A stretch of DNA of 64,000 nt from Martelella lutilitoris (GCF_016598595.1 NZ_CP066786.1:3673501-3737500), one strand, 5' to 3'; positions 33,963-42,844 are shown, counted from the first letter of the stretch. Notes: a model not told the origin generated them from the letters alone. Made by a program: numbers and translations.

Positions 33963-34939
33963 TACTGCACCCTTTGCGAAATTGCCGACAGCGCCACGAC
34001 CACAAGGATCAGCGCGCCCTTGACGAGGTCGGTCCAGAAGACGTTGACGCCGATGGTCTTCAGCCCGATCGAAATGGCTGCGACCAGAACGGCGCCGAGC
34101 ACCGCGCCCCACATGGTCACCACCCGGCGGGGCGAAAAGGCAGCCCCCAGGAAGTTGGCCAGTACCATTTCCAGCATGAGATTGTTTTCCACGCCCGGCG
34201 AATAGCCATTGCCGCGCGCCAGCACGAAGAAGCCCGTCAGGAAGCCCATGAAGGCCGCGAGCAGATAGGACTGGGCAACCAGCCGGTCGACCTTGAGCCC
34301 TGAAATCTCCGCCGCGTCGCGGCTGCCGCCGGCGGCCTGAAGGTTGAGCCCCCAGCGGGTGCGGTGCAGGAGATGGTAGGCGACGAGAACGACGAGTGCG
34401 ACGATCACGATGCCGAGCGGAATGCCGAAGACAAAGTCCTCGCGCAAGAGGCCGATATGACCGTCGGTCAGGTTGATGCGTCGCCGCGACGTCACCATGT
34501 TGTTGATGCCGACCAGCGCCACGAACATGGCAAGCGTGGTCAGGAGCGGCGTCATCCTGAGACGCGTGATCAAGACGGCGTTGACCGCGCCGGCGGCAAG
34601 CGCTGCGGCAAGGGCGGCAAGCGATGCAACGAAAAGCGACAGGCCCGAAGCCAGCAGGACTGCCGTGATGCCGGCGCAAAGCACGGCAGTCGCCGGGATC
34701 GAAAGATCGATGCCGCCGGAAACCACGTCATCGCCGCCGGCCATGACCACCGCCGAAAGGCCGGTCACCAACAGGACGACCGGCAGGCTCTGCATCAACA
34801 CCAGCTTCAGATTGAACAGCGTCATGAAATTGGGCGCATTGAGCCCGACATAGGTCAGAAGCGCCAGAAAGATGATCAGCGGCAGAAAGCCGACAAGCTC
34901 CGCCATCAGCCGGTGGCGGGCGATGGACCTGCTAAGCAT
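33962..34939 (-). CDS. Ribose-type ABC transporter permease (first)
   Basis: Encodes 325 residues from the ATG at 34939, preceded by GGAGGCTGCCC. It is strongly hydrophobic, with the related family motif V-S-G-G-I-D-L-S-I-P near residues 70-80. This copy has S-G-G-I-D-L-S-I in place of the more usual G-I-D-L-S-V-G-S. It overlaps the ATPase gene by 8 bases at its start and the second permease by one base at its end. Two different permeases in one operon suggest a heterodimer. Confidence 0.88.
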   Translation of the reverse strand: MLSRSIARHRLMAELVGFLPLIIFLALLTYVGLNAPNFMTLFNLKLVLMQSLPVVLLVTGLSAVVMAGGDDVVSGGIDLSIPATAVLCAGITAVLLASGLSLFVASLAALAAALAAGAVNAVLITRLRMTPLLTTLAMFVALVGINNMVTSRRRINLTDGHIGLLREDFVFGIPLGIVIVALVVLVAYHLLHRTRWGLNLQAAGGSRDAAEISGLKVDRLVAQSYLLAAFMGFLTGFFVLARGNGYSPGVENNLMLEMVLANFLGAAFSPRRVVTMWGAVLGAVLVAAISIGLKTIGVNVFWTDLVKGALILVVVALSAISQRVQ

Positions 34940-36452
34940 GGGCAGCCTCCCGTTTTTCGTCCGCGCCCGTGGTTGCGGCAACAAGGCGGTCGACCTGCAG
35001 CGCCTCGCGATCGATCGTGCGGCTGACCGCGCCGCGCATCATCACCGCAACGCGGTCGCAGACGCCGACCAGTTCCACCGGATCGGACGAGGAAATGAGA
35101 ACCACCGCGCCGGCCTCGGCGAGCCGTTCGATCAACTGGTAGATTTCCGCCTTCGCGCCGACATCGACGCCGACAGTCGGCTCGTCGAAGATGAAGACCC
35201 GCGCATCCTTGGCGAGCCAGCGGGCGAGAACCACCTTCTGCTGGTTGCCGCCGCTCAAGAAACGGGTGACGGCGGCGGGATTGGCCGGGCGGATATCGAG
35301 TTCGCCGATCAGTTCCTCGGTCTTCGCCCGCGCCTTCTTCCTGTCGACAAGACCGAAGGCGGCATTTTCGTCGAGCGTCGACAGTGTCGCGTTTTCCTCA
35401 ACCGTCATCGACAGCACCAGCCCGTCATGGCGACGGTCGCGCGGCACCAGCACGAAGCCCTGCTCGACCGCCCGCGCCGCCGTTTTCAACTGTATCGGCT
35501 TGCCGTCAAGCGAGACTGTGCCGGCCTCCGCGCGGCGAAGCCCGTAAAGCGTGTCGACCAGTTCCTCGCGGCCCGAGCCGATCAGACCGGCTATGCCGAA
35601 GATCTCGCCGCGACGGACGGAAAGGTCGATGCCCTCGAAGGCGTGGCCGTCGCCGAGACCTTCGATACGAAGCGCGATTTCGCCAGGGGTGCGGCGATTG
35701 GCCGGGAAGAAGGCGGAGAGCTCCCGCCCGATCATGGCGGAGACCAACTCCGGCGCGATATCGTCCGTCACCGTCTCGAACAGGCCGACATCGCGCCCCT
35801 GTCGGAAGACCGTCACCCGGTCGCAGATTTCGGTGATCTCGTTCAGATAGTGCGAAACGTAAAGGATAGCGATTCCCCGGCTCTTCAGCCTGGCAATTGC
35901 ATGCATCACCTTCAGCACCTCCTCGCTCGCAAGAGGAGCGGTCGGCTCGTCAAACACCACGACTTTCGCATGACCGTCGATCAGCGCGCGGGCGACCTGC
36001 ACGAGCTTGCGCTCTGCCGGGCCGATATCGCGGATCAACCGGTTTCCGGGCAGTTCGATGCCCAGCGTATCGCGCAGGAAGGTTTCGGCCTTGCGCCGCA
36101 TGGCGCCCCGTGCGAGGCCGAACGGACCGGCAATCTCCTGCCCCATGAACACGGATTCCGTCACCGTGAAATGGGGAACCAGATGCAGTTCCTGATGGAT
36201 GAAGCGGACGCCGGCGACATGCACATTGTCCGGGGTCGCCGGATCGAGCACGTTTCCGCCGATCTCGATTGTGCCGCCCTCGGGCTGGTAGATGCCCGCC
36301 AGGACCTTGATGATCGTCGATTTTCCCGCGCCGTTCTCGCCGACAAGGCCGTGAACCTCACCGGGCCGGACTTCAAGACTGGCGCCGTCGAGCGCCTTGA
36401 CGCCGGGAAAAACCTTGACGATGTCCTTCAGCCGAAACGCAGTAACGGACAT
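34932..36452 (-). CDS. Sugar ABC transporter ATP-binding protein, two nucleotide-binding domains
   Basis: Encodes 506 residues of the RbsA/MglA type with two fused ATPase domains. The first has Walker A G-E-N-G-A-G-K-S-T and Walker B V-V-F-D-E-P-T, but its signature reads I-G-P-A-E-R-K rather than LSGGQ, which is normal for the family. The second has a degenerate Walker A (G-L-I-G-S-G-R-E-E-L) and the signature L-S-G-G-N-Q-Q-K. This asymmetry is typical of ribose-type importers. The ATG at 36452 is preferred (GAGGCGAA before it); another lies four codons upstream. It sits on the cytoplasmic face and powers the two permeases encoded next. Confidence 0.9.
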   Translation of the reverse strand: MSVTAFRLKDIVKVFPGVKALDGASLEVRPGEVHGLVGENGAGKSTIIKVLAGIYQPEGGTIEIGGNVLDPATPDNVHVAGVRFIHQELHLVPHFTVTESVFMGQEIAGPFGLARGAMRRKAETFLRDTLGIELPGNRLIRDIGPAERKLVQVARALIDGHAKVVVFDEPTAPLASEEVLKVMHAIARLKSRGIAILYVSHYLNEITEICDRVTVFRQGRDVGLFETVTDDIAPELVSAMIGRELSAFFPANRRTPGEIALRIEGLGDGHAFEGIDLSVRRGEIFGIAGLIGSGREELVDTLYGLRRAEAGTVSLDGKPIQLKTAARAVEQGFVLVPRDRRHDGLVLSMTVEENATLSTLDENAAFGLVDRKKARAKTEELIGELDIRPANPAAVTRFLSGGNQQKVVLARWLAKDARVFIFDEPTVGVDVGAKAEIYQLIERLAEAGAVVLISSSDPVELVGVCDRVAVMMRGAVSRTIDREALQVDRLVAATTGADEKREAAHA

Positions 36453-36542
36453 TTCGCCTCGCATATGATTGTTCTTTGCGCTGCCTTTTCAGGGGGCGAC
36501 CGCCACGCCTTTGCGGGCGGCCGCGCTGATCAGGAAAGCAGT

Positions 36543-37520
36543 CTAGTTCAGGCTGCCGTAACCCAGGTCCTCATAGGCCTGGCGGGCCTCTTCCGGACCG
36601 TTTACCGGCATGACATCCACATAGGTCTGCGGCAGAAGTTCCTCGCCGGCGAAGTAGCGCGCGACGTTTTCAGCCGAGGTCGCCCCGATCAGATAGGGCT
36701 GCTGGGCCACATTGGCGACGAAGGGGCTGCCCTCTTCCGCCATGATTTCCAGCGTCTCCGGACCGCCGTCCAGTGCCGTGACCTTGATCTCGGTGCGGCC
36801 GGTTTCCTCCAGCGCCTGTACGATGCCGATCGCGGGCTGGTCCCAGCAGCCGACATGGATCGCGTCGATCGTGCCTTCCGGATACTGGCTCAGGAGATCG
36901 AGCGTCTGGCGGCGGGCATCCTCCGGCGCATTGGCGAATTCCTCGGCCAGTTCCGGCTGGATGATCTCGATTTCCGGATAGTCCTGCAGCACATATTTCC
37001 AAAGCCCCGTGCGAATGCCGCAGATGCGCAGCGATTCCTCGAAGGCGTTGAAGACGGCGACCTTGCCCTTGCCGCCGATCGCATCCGCCATGTAGCGGCC
37101 GATGGTCGTGCCCATCGTGTAATTGTCGGACGTCGTGTTATTGGTCGAATAGGGCGAGGGATGATCGACGGTGAAGACGGGAATGCCGGCACTCTTCAGC
37201 GCCTCGAACTTCGGCTCGACGGCACCGTCGCCGAGGATCGAGATCACGGCATCGACGCCGCGGTTCAAGAGCACATCATGGTTGTCGGCGTGGACCTGGT
37301 TGTCGCGGCCGCCGTCGACGGGAACGACCGTGCCGCCAAGTTCCTCGACCGTGGTGGTGGCGCCGTTGAAGGCTTCGCGGTCCCAGAAGTGCTGGGTGCC
37401 GACGACGGCGACGCCGATGGTCTTGCCTTCAAGCGACAGACCGTCTTCCTGGGCCGTAGCCGGAATGGCGTACAGTCCTGCAGCAGCGGCCATAAGAGCC
37501 GCAGCGACGATTTTCTTCAT
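36543..37520 (-). CDS. Sugar ABC transporter substrate-binding protein
   Basis: Encodes 325 residues; the ATG at 37520 follows GGGAGGAGAAC. A Sec signal peptide ends at A-T-A-Q (about residue 23). The mature protein has the class I periplasmic sugar-binding fold of the ribose-binding family: I-G-V-A-V-V-G-T-Q-H-F-W-D near the start, D-A-V-I-S-I-L-G-D-G, and I-P-V-F-T-V-D-H-P. Trp/His-Asp in the first segment are typical pocket residues. It is the first gene of the minus-strand transporter operon. The ligand is unknown, probably a pentose, tetrose or polyol given the enzymes in the cluster. Confidence 0.88.
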   Translation of the reverse strand: MKKIVAAALMAAAAGLYAIPATAQEDGLSLEGKTIGVAVVGTQHFWDREAFNGATTTVEELGGTVVPVDGGRDNQVHADNHDVLLNRGVDAVISILGDGAVEPKFEALKSAGIPVFTVDHPSPYSTNNTTSDNYTMGTTIGRYMADAIGGKGKVAVFNAFEESLRICGIRTGLWKYVLQDYPEIEIIQPELAEEFANAPEDARRQTLDLLSQYPEGTIDAIHVGCWDQPAIGIVQALEETGRTEIKVTALDGGPETLEIMAEEGSPFVANVAQQPYLIGATSAENVARYFAGEELLPQTYVDVMPVNGPEEARQAYEDLGYGSLN

Positions 37521-37577
37521 GTTCTCCTCCCTTGGAACTCCGTGACACCGCAGTGTCCATGGAACAAAAACAATTGG

Positions 37578-37611
37578 CTTTACAAAAGTCAAGAAATATT
37601 TCAATTGTAGA
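37578..37611. promoter_or_regulatory. Operator-like repeat in the transporter/kinase divergent region
   Basis: CTTTACAAAAGTCA at 37578-37591 repeats exactly the string at 29509-29522. A second arm TGTAGA (37606-37611) lies 21 bases after TTTACA, the same spacing as in the other site. The element lies 20 bases before the kinase start and 58 bases before the transporter start, so it could repress both directions. Confidence 0.5.
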
Positions 37612-37630
37612 AATCTATGGAGGAGCATGC

Positions 37631-39148
37631 GTGACTGAACTGAGAATAGGACTGGATGTCGGCACGACCGCAATCAAGGCCGCCGCCTACACGCCGGAGG
37701 GCGAATGCGTGGCCGATGCTGCCCGCGTCAACAAGGTGTCGCGCCCCGCGCCGGGCCATGCCGAACAGGATATGGAAACGATCTGGACGCTGACGACGGA
37801 GTGCCTCAGCGAATTGTCGGAGAAATGCGAAGGCGCCTCCTTTGCCGCGCTCGGGGTCTGCGCCCAGGGTGACGGGCTCTGGCTGATGGACGAAGCCGGC
37901 AAGCCGTGCGGCAACGCCATGCTGTGGAACGATACCCGCGCCTCCGCCGATCTTGAGACCCTGACGCAAAGAGGCGCGGCGGGCGCCGTCGGTCTCGGCT
38001 GCCACACCGACCTGTGGCCCGGCACCTCGGCCATGCTGTGGCGCTGGCTGCGCCGAAACCGTCCGGAAGCTGCCGCGTGCGCCCGGGCAGCCTTCACTTG
38101 CGCCGACTGGATCGGCTACCGGCTCACCGGTGAAATCGCGACCGACTTCTCCAATGCCTCCATCCCCCTTATCGATTTCGAGACCCGCAGCTACGGCCCG
38201 CGCCAGATCGATCTGCTTGAATGCAATGATCTCGGCAGCATTCTTGCGCGCCCCAGGCACGCTTCGGAGCAACTCGGCAGACTGTCCGCCGAAGCCGGAC
38301 GAAGGACCGGCCTTCCGGAAGGGCTCCCGGTTTCGGTGGGAACACTCGATCTTGCCGCGATGATTGTCGGCATGGGTCTCGACCGGCCGGGCCAGACAAT
38401 GATGATCCTGGGCACGACGGCCGTCGTGAACATTCTCACCGATCACGTGACCCCGACCGAAAAGCCGGTCGGCGCATCGGCGCTGCATCCGACGAGCGAG
38501 GCGATCATCCGCATTCTCGCGCCATCAACCGGTGCAGCCGCCTTCGACTGGTTCACCGCCCTTCACCCCAAAAGCCTAGGCGGCGAATCAACTGACGAGA
38601 TTGCCGGCAAGCTCAACGCCCTCGTCGAGGATGTTCCCCCCGGCGCCAATGGCGTGACCTTTCTGCCCTATCTGAACGGCGAACGCGCGCCCTTCGTCTC
38701 GCCCGACATCCGCGCCCAGTTCCACGGCCTCAAGGCCGACACGACCAAGGCCGAGATGGGCCGCGCCGTCATGGAAGGCACGGCGATGAGCCTTCGCCAT
38801 TGTTTCGAGGCGGAAGACGGCCTGCCCCCGGCGCCGGTGCAGCTGACCGGCGGCGGATCGAGAAACCCGGTCTGGTGCCAGATCATCGCCGATGTGATCG
38901 GCCAGGATATCGAGGTTTCGCCGGCCTCCGACCAGGGCCTGTGGGGCGCTGCCTGCCTGGGCGCCGCAGCCGCCGGCCTCGGCGACGCGATTGCCCTTTC
39001 GAAGCGCGAGGAGACGCCCACCGTCTATCGCGCCCGGCCCAAAATCCACGAACAATATTGCGCGGTCTACCGCCGCTACGCGCTGATCTCGTCAGCCATG
39101 CGCACCCTGCAGACCGCCCTCAACAGCCTGAAGGAGGAGAACCCATGA
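37631..39148 (+). CDS. FGGY family carbohydrate kinase
   Basis: Encodes 505 residues from a GTG at 37631, six bases after GGAGGA; a nearby ATG at 37628 runs into a stop, and a longer frame upstream covers the operator. N-terminal phosphate motif G-L-D-V-G-T-T-A-I-K (residues 7-16), middle D-x-x-G segment around T-L-D-L-A-A, and the C-terminal L-T-G-G-G-S-R-N-P-V-W-C-Q adenosine motif place it in the FGGY family (xylulose, ribulose, erythritol and related kinases). It should phosphorylate a ketose or polyol brought in by the divergent ABC transporter. The stop overlaps the next dehydrogenase (ATGA). Confidence 0.87.
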   Translation: MTELRIGLDVGTTAIKAAAYTPEGECVADAARVNKVSRPAPGHAEQDMETIWTLTTECLSELSEKCEGASFAALGVCAQGDGLWLMDEAGKPCGNAMLWNDTRASADLETLTQRGAAGAVGLGCHTDLWPGTSAMLWRWLRRNRPEAAACARAAFTCADWIGYRLTGEIATDFSNASIPLIDFETRSYGPRQIDLLECNDLGSILARPRHASEQLGRLSAEAGRRTGLPEGLPVSVGTLDLAAMIVGMGLDRPGQTMMILGTTAVVNILTDHVTPTEKPVGASALHPTSEAIIRILAPSTGAAAFDWFTALHPKSLGGESTDEIAGKLNALVEDVPPGANGVTFLPYLNGERAPFVSPDIRAQFHGLKADTTKAEMGRAVMEGTAMSLRHCFEAEDGLPPAPVQLTGGGSRNPVWCQIIADVIGQDIEVSPASDQGLWGAACLGAAAAGLGDAIALSKREETPTVYRARPKIHEQYCAVYRRYALISSAMRTLQTALNSLKEENP

Positions 39149-40203
39149 ACGCAATGATGCGAGCGGCCGTCTACCACGCCCTCGACGACATCCGGCTGGA
39201 AGACAGGCCCGTTCCCGTAATCGGCCCCGGCGAGGTTCTCCTGAAGACGCTGGCCTGCGGCCTCTGCGGCGGCGAGACCATGGCATGGTACAAGAAGGCA
39301 CAGCCCAAGGTGCTCGGCCACGAGCCCGTCGGCGAAGTGGTGAAGGTCGGCGAAGGCGTCACCGACTACAAGCCCGGCGACCGTCTGTTCGTCAATCATC
39401 ATGTCGGCCGGGTCAATTCCCACTGGTCGCTGCGCGGTCATTTCACCCGCGATCCGTTCTACTCCTCGATGAAGCTCGATCCGGGCGGGGTCTGCGAATA
39501 TTACCGGGTCACGGCCCAGCATCTGGCCATGGACGCCCACAAGCTTCCCGACAGCATTTCCAACGAGGCGGCGACGACGATCGAGCCCTGGTCCTGCGTG
39601 CTGTCGGGCCTGAAGGTCTGCAACATCCAGCCGGGCGACACTGTGGCGGTCGTCGGGGCGGGGTTCATGGGCCAGGGCTTTGTCCACATGGCGCCGCTTT
39701 TCGGCGCGGGCAAGGTCGTCTCGCTCGATTTTTCCGAGTGGCGGCTGGAAAAGGCGCGGTTCTTCGGCGCGACCCATACGATCAACCCGAAGACGGCCGA
39801 TGCGGTTGCCGAAATGCGAGCGCTCAACAATGGCCGGCTCGCCGATACCGTGATCGTCATTGCCCCCTTCCCCTCCGCCTGGGATCAGGCGATGGCGCTG
39901 GTCGAACCCGGCGGTTGCCTGCATCTCGGCGCGCCGCTGCCGCCCGGAACCGACTGGGTGCAGGACGGCCACAAGGCCTATTTCGACCAGATCACCGTCA
40001 CCTCGCGCTATTCCTCAGACCACCGCGACACCTACAGCTATATCCGCCTTCTGGAGGCCGGACGGATCAGGGCGGATGACGCGATCTCGCACCGCTTCGG
40101 CATTGAAGACAGCGCCGAGGCCTTTCGCATGCTGGTAGAGGCGGAAAAATCACTGAAGATCGTCGTCTATCCCCACGGTATTCCCGGCAAGGAGGCTGCA
40201 TAA
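39145..40203 (+). CDS. Zinc-type alcohol dehydrogenase family protein (second)
   Basis: Encodes 352 residues. It is a medium-chain dehydrogenase with A-C-G-L-C-G-G-E and L-G-H-E-P-V-G-E as likely catalytic-zinc segments, T-T-I-E-P-W-S-C, and a coenzyme loop V-V-G-A-G-F-M-G-Q-G. As in the first dehydrogenase of the cluster, the structural-zinc cysteines are absent; the region is rich in His and aromatic residues instead (F-V-N-H-H-V-G-R-V-N-S-H-W). GGAGGAG precedes the ATG. Position between the kinase and the aldolase argues for a sugar or polyol substrate. The two dehydrogenases are divergent enough to act on different substrates. Confidence 0.83.
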   Translation: MNAMMRAAVYHALDDIRLEDRPVPVIGPGEVLLKTLACGLCGGETMAWYKKAQPKVLGHEPVGEVVKVGEGVTDYKPGDRLFVNHHVGRVNSHWSLRGHFTRDPFYSSMKLDPGGVCEYYRVTAQHLAMDAHKLPDSISNEAATTIEPWSCVLSGLKVCNIQPGDTVAVVGAGFMGQGFVHMAPLFGAGKVVSLDFSEWRLEKARFFGATHTINPKTADAVAEMRALNNGRLADTVIVIAPFPSAWDQAMALVEPGGCLHLGAPLPPGTDWVQDGHKAYFDQITVTSRYSSDHRDTYSYIRLLEAGRIRADDAISHRFGIEDSAEAFRMLVEAEKSLKIVVYPHGIPGKEAA

Positions 40204-40868
40204 TGCTGGAAGAGCTCAAGCAGATCGTCTGCGAACAGAACCACGAACTGCCGGCAGCCGGCCTGGTGGTGGGCTCGGGCGGCAATGTGTCGGCGCGCGA
40301 TCCGGAAACCGGGCTCGTCGTCATCAAGCCGTCGGGCGTCAAGTTCGCCAAACTGACGCCGGAGACTATGGTCGTGGTTGATCTCGACGGCAACATCGTC
40401 GACGGCGTGATGAAGCCGTCGGTCGACACCGGGGTCCACCTCTACATCTACCGTCATCGCGACGATGTGTTCGGCATCGCCCACACCCATTCGCCTTACG
40501 CAACGAGCTTCGCCGCGCGCGGCGAACGCATCCCTGCCGTGCTCACGCCGATCACCCACATGATCGGCCGGGACGTGCCCTGCTCGCGCTATGCGACGCC
40601 GGGCGAGGTTGATACCGGCCGTGCTGTGGTTGAAGCGGCGGACGGCGGCTGGGCGGCGCTCGTCAAGGCGCATGGCGTGTTCACCATGGGAACCTCTGCA
40701 AAAGAGGCCACGTCGATTGCCATGTATCTGGAGGAGGCGGCGAAAACCACGCATTTCGCCCTGCTGCGCGGAGACGTTGAAGAATTGTCTGCCGAAGAGC
40801 AGGCCCGCTGCTATAACTGGTTCCGAAAGAACTACGGGCAATCGGGAAACAAGGACGTCAGCAGCTAG
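40203..40868 (+). CDS. Class II aldolase/adducin family protein, AraD-like
   Basis: Encodes 221 residues. It resembles L-ribulose-5-phosphate 4-epimerase: M-L-E-E-L-K start, G-G-N-V-S-A-R, I-K-P-S-G-V, M-K-P-S-V-D-T with the metal-site region, the zinc pair in I-A-H-T-H-S, and a C-terminal N-Y-G-Q matching the catalytic tyrosine of AraD. From memory of E. coli AraD, the T-H-A-D-Y stretch containing Asp120 is replaced here by T-H-M-I-G, so a true epimerase activity is uncertain and retro-aldol cleavage is possible. The start overlaps the dehydrogenase stop (TAATG). In the pathway it would act after the kinase. Confidence 0.8.
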   Translation: MLEELKQIVCEQNHELPAAGLVVGSGGNVSARDPETGLVVIKPSGVKFAKLTPETMVVVDLDGNIVDGVMKPSVDTGVHLYIYRHRDDVFGIAHTHSPYATSFAARGERIPAVLTPITHMIGRDVPCSRYATPGEVDTGRAVVEAADGGWAALVKAHGVFTMGTSAKEATSIAMYLEEAAKTTHFALLRGDVEELSAEEQARCYNWFRKNYGQSGNKDVSS

Positions 40869-40871
40869 CTC

Positions 40872-41852
40872 ATGAAACACGCGCAGCGTCACACTTCGGC
40901 CGGCGGCGAAAAGGATGCGCTCCTTTCCAATGTCGCCCTTCTCTATTACGGCGAGGGCCTGACGCAGGGCGAGATCGCCCGGCGTTTCAAGATCTCGCGG
41001 GCGACCGTCGTCAACATGCTGCGCGAATGCCGCGAAAAGGGCATCGTCGAAATCCAGGTCGACGGCGCGCTCCTCGCCGCCTCGACGCTGTCGCGTGACC
41101 TCTGCGCCCGCTACGGCCTTGAGGATGTCTATGTGGCAAGCGGCGAAGCCGCGCCGTCTGCCGGCGGCAGGGCCGAGAACCTGCCTCTGGTCGCCCGCGT
41201 CGCGGCGATGGCGGTGCTCGATGTCGCAGAAGCCGGCGACAGGATCGGCGTCGCCTGGGGCGAGACGATCGCGGCGATGGCGAAGGCCATGCCGCGCGCC
41301 CCGATGAGCGATATAGAAGTGTGCCAGCTGATCGGCTCCAAGGACTCAGACCGCGTTCCGGCCTCCGAGATATGCGCCATCGAGGTTGCCAACAAGCTGG
41401 ACGCAAGCTGCTTCACGCTGCATGCGCCGGGAATCGTCTCGACCATGGCGCTGGCCGAGGCCTTTCGCAGCGAACCCACGATCAGGACGCAGCTGGCACG
41501 CCTCGCCGACCTCGACCTCACGATCGCCTCTGTGGGCAATGTCGCCGACGACACGCACCTCGTCACCGCCGGCATGGCGACGCCAGCGGCGCTGCGGGCG
41601 GCGCGGAAAGCCGGCAGCGTCGGCATCTACTGCTGCCGCTACATCGACGCCAAGGGCAACGACATGCCGCTTGAGCCCCAGGACCGCATCATCGCCGCAA
41701 GCATCGACAACCTCAAAGCCGCGCGCAAGCGGCTCCTCGTCGTCTGCGGCGCGGACCGCCTGCAGGCGACCCGCGCGGCGATCGAAGGCGGCCTCGTGAC
41801 CCACCTCGTCGCCGACCAGACGCTCGCAAGCGCGCTTCTTGCGATGGAGTGA
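40872..41852 (+). CDS. SorC/DeoR-type sugar-binding transcriptional regulator
   Basis: Encodes 326 residues. The N-terminal helix-turn-helix reads L-T-Q-G-E-I-A-R-R-F-K-I-S-R-A-T-V-V-N-M-L, characteristic of SorC regulators. It is followed by the sugar-phosphate-binding domain with G-V-A-W-G-E-T-I, a C-Q-L-I-G-S segment and L-V-V-C-G-A-D-R-L near the end. Family members are usually released from DNA by a phosphorylated sugar, here perhaps the kinase product. It ends the kinase-dehydrogenase-aldolase operon and is the obvious candidate for binding TTTACA-N21-TGTA(A/G)A. Confidence 0.88.
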   Translation: MKHAQRHTSAGGEKDALLSNVALLYYGEGLTQGEIARRFKISRATVVNMLRECREKGIVEIQVDGALLAASTLSRDLCARYGLEDVYVASGEAAPSAGGRAENLPLVARVAAMAVLDVAEAGDRIGVAWGETIAAMAKAMPRAPMSDIEVCQLIGSKDSDRVPASEICAIEVANKLDASCFTLHAPGIVSTMALAEAFRSEPTIRTQLARLADLDLTIASVGNVADDTHLVTAGMATPAALRAARKAGSVGIYCCRYIDAKGNDMPLEPQDRIIAASIDNLKAARKRLLVVCGADRLQATRAAIEGGLVTHLVADQTLASALLAME

Positions 41853-41918
41853 AGCCGGACGCCCCTGCACGCCGACGAGAGGCGCTGGAGGCTTCGATGC
41901 CTCCTTCTCCCATCGCAC

Positions 41919-42844
41919 TCAATCTCGAACCATCACAAATCGGATGTCGTCCTTGGTGCTGCCGTAGACGCGGTCGCGGTAGGAATCGATCGGCAGGTCG
42001 AACGAACCGATATTGGGCGTCGCGATGCCCGACAGGATGATCGTGCGGCCCTTGCGTTCCCAGCCATTGATGCGACTGACGCCGTTGATGCTGCCGAGGC
42101 CCTCGACAAGGTTGCAGGCAAATGTGCTGACGCGGCCCGTGCTGGCGGATCCATGGCGGCAGGTCATCGGGCAGCCCGCCGCTTTGCGGCGGCAGAGCGA
42201 GATGCGACCAGATGGCCTGCATGATGTCCTCTATCCCGACCGCATTGCTGCCTGCGCGATGATCGAGCCGTTTCATGCCGATAAACTGGCCGGCATGCCT
42301 TAGAAGCAGCGCGGCGTGTAGAACCTCGTCATGACGATGAAAAACCACCTCGATGCTGAAATGCCGTGTTGCGACCCTGTCTGACTCCGCAACAATCACC
42401 GTCCTCTCGGAACCGAGGGCCGCCTGAAACGCCTGATGGAGCTCGGCGAGATAGCGCCCCCGCCTCCGCACCGCCGCGCTTCAGGCCGCGGACGGGTCCG
42501 ATAATCAGAAACGCGTCCGGATCCTCTGCATTCACCGACGCGTGCGGCGCAATCCAGACATAACCTTCGCCATACTGCGTTCGAATGAAGCGGGGCGTGC
42601 GCGGCGCGTCCTGAAGCTTGCGCCGGAGTTGGTTTATCAGGAAATTGACATGACGGTCGCTGATGGTCTCGCTTTGCCCGCCGAGGGCGGAGAGCAGATC
42701 ATTGCGGCTGAACAGGCGCCCGCTATTGGCCGTAAAATGTTGCAACAGGGTTCTTTCCTGCCGTGTGAATGTCAGCCGCGCACCGTCCCCGTCCCGGTCA
42801 GCCGTCAGAAAATCCGCTGAAAATTCAATATCGAGATACCGCAT
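41919..42844 (-). pseudogene. Broken winged-helix (OmpR-type) transcriptional regulator gene
   Basis: Three frames each hold one piece of a single protein. From the ATG at 42844, about 120 residues form an OmpR/PhoB-type winged helix (R-L-T-F-T-R-Q-E-R-T-L-L-Q-H-F, R-N-D-L-L-S-A-L, V-N-F-L-I-N-Q-L-R-R-K-L, I-R-T-Q-Y-G-E-G-Y-V-W). Near 42480-42500, in a G-rich run, the frame shifts to one reading Y-L-A-E-L-H-Q-A-F-Q-A-A-L and F-S-I-E-V-V-F-H-R-H. Near 42140-42170 it shifts again to one ending in F-D-L-P-I-D-S-Y-R-D-R and a stop at 41919. Two independent shifts argue for decay rather than a single base-calling error. No receiver domain is present at the N-terminus. Original target genes are unknown. 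Confidence 0.7.

Noticed and set aside
32988..34679. An apparent 563-codon fused permease
   Set aside because: The first half is Arg-rich out-of-frame reading of the upstream permease. The real gene starts at 33962 with a one-base overlap.
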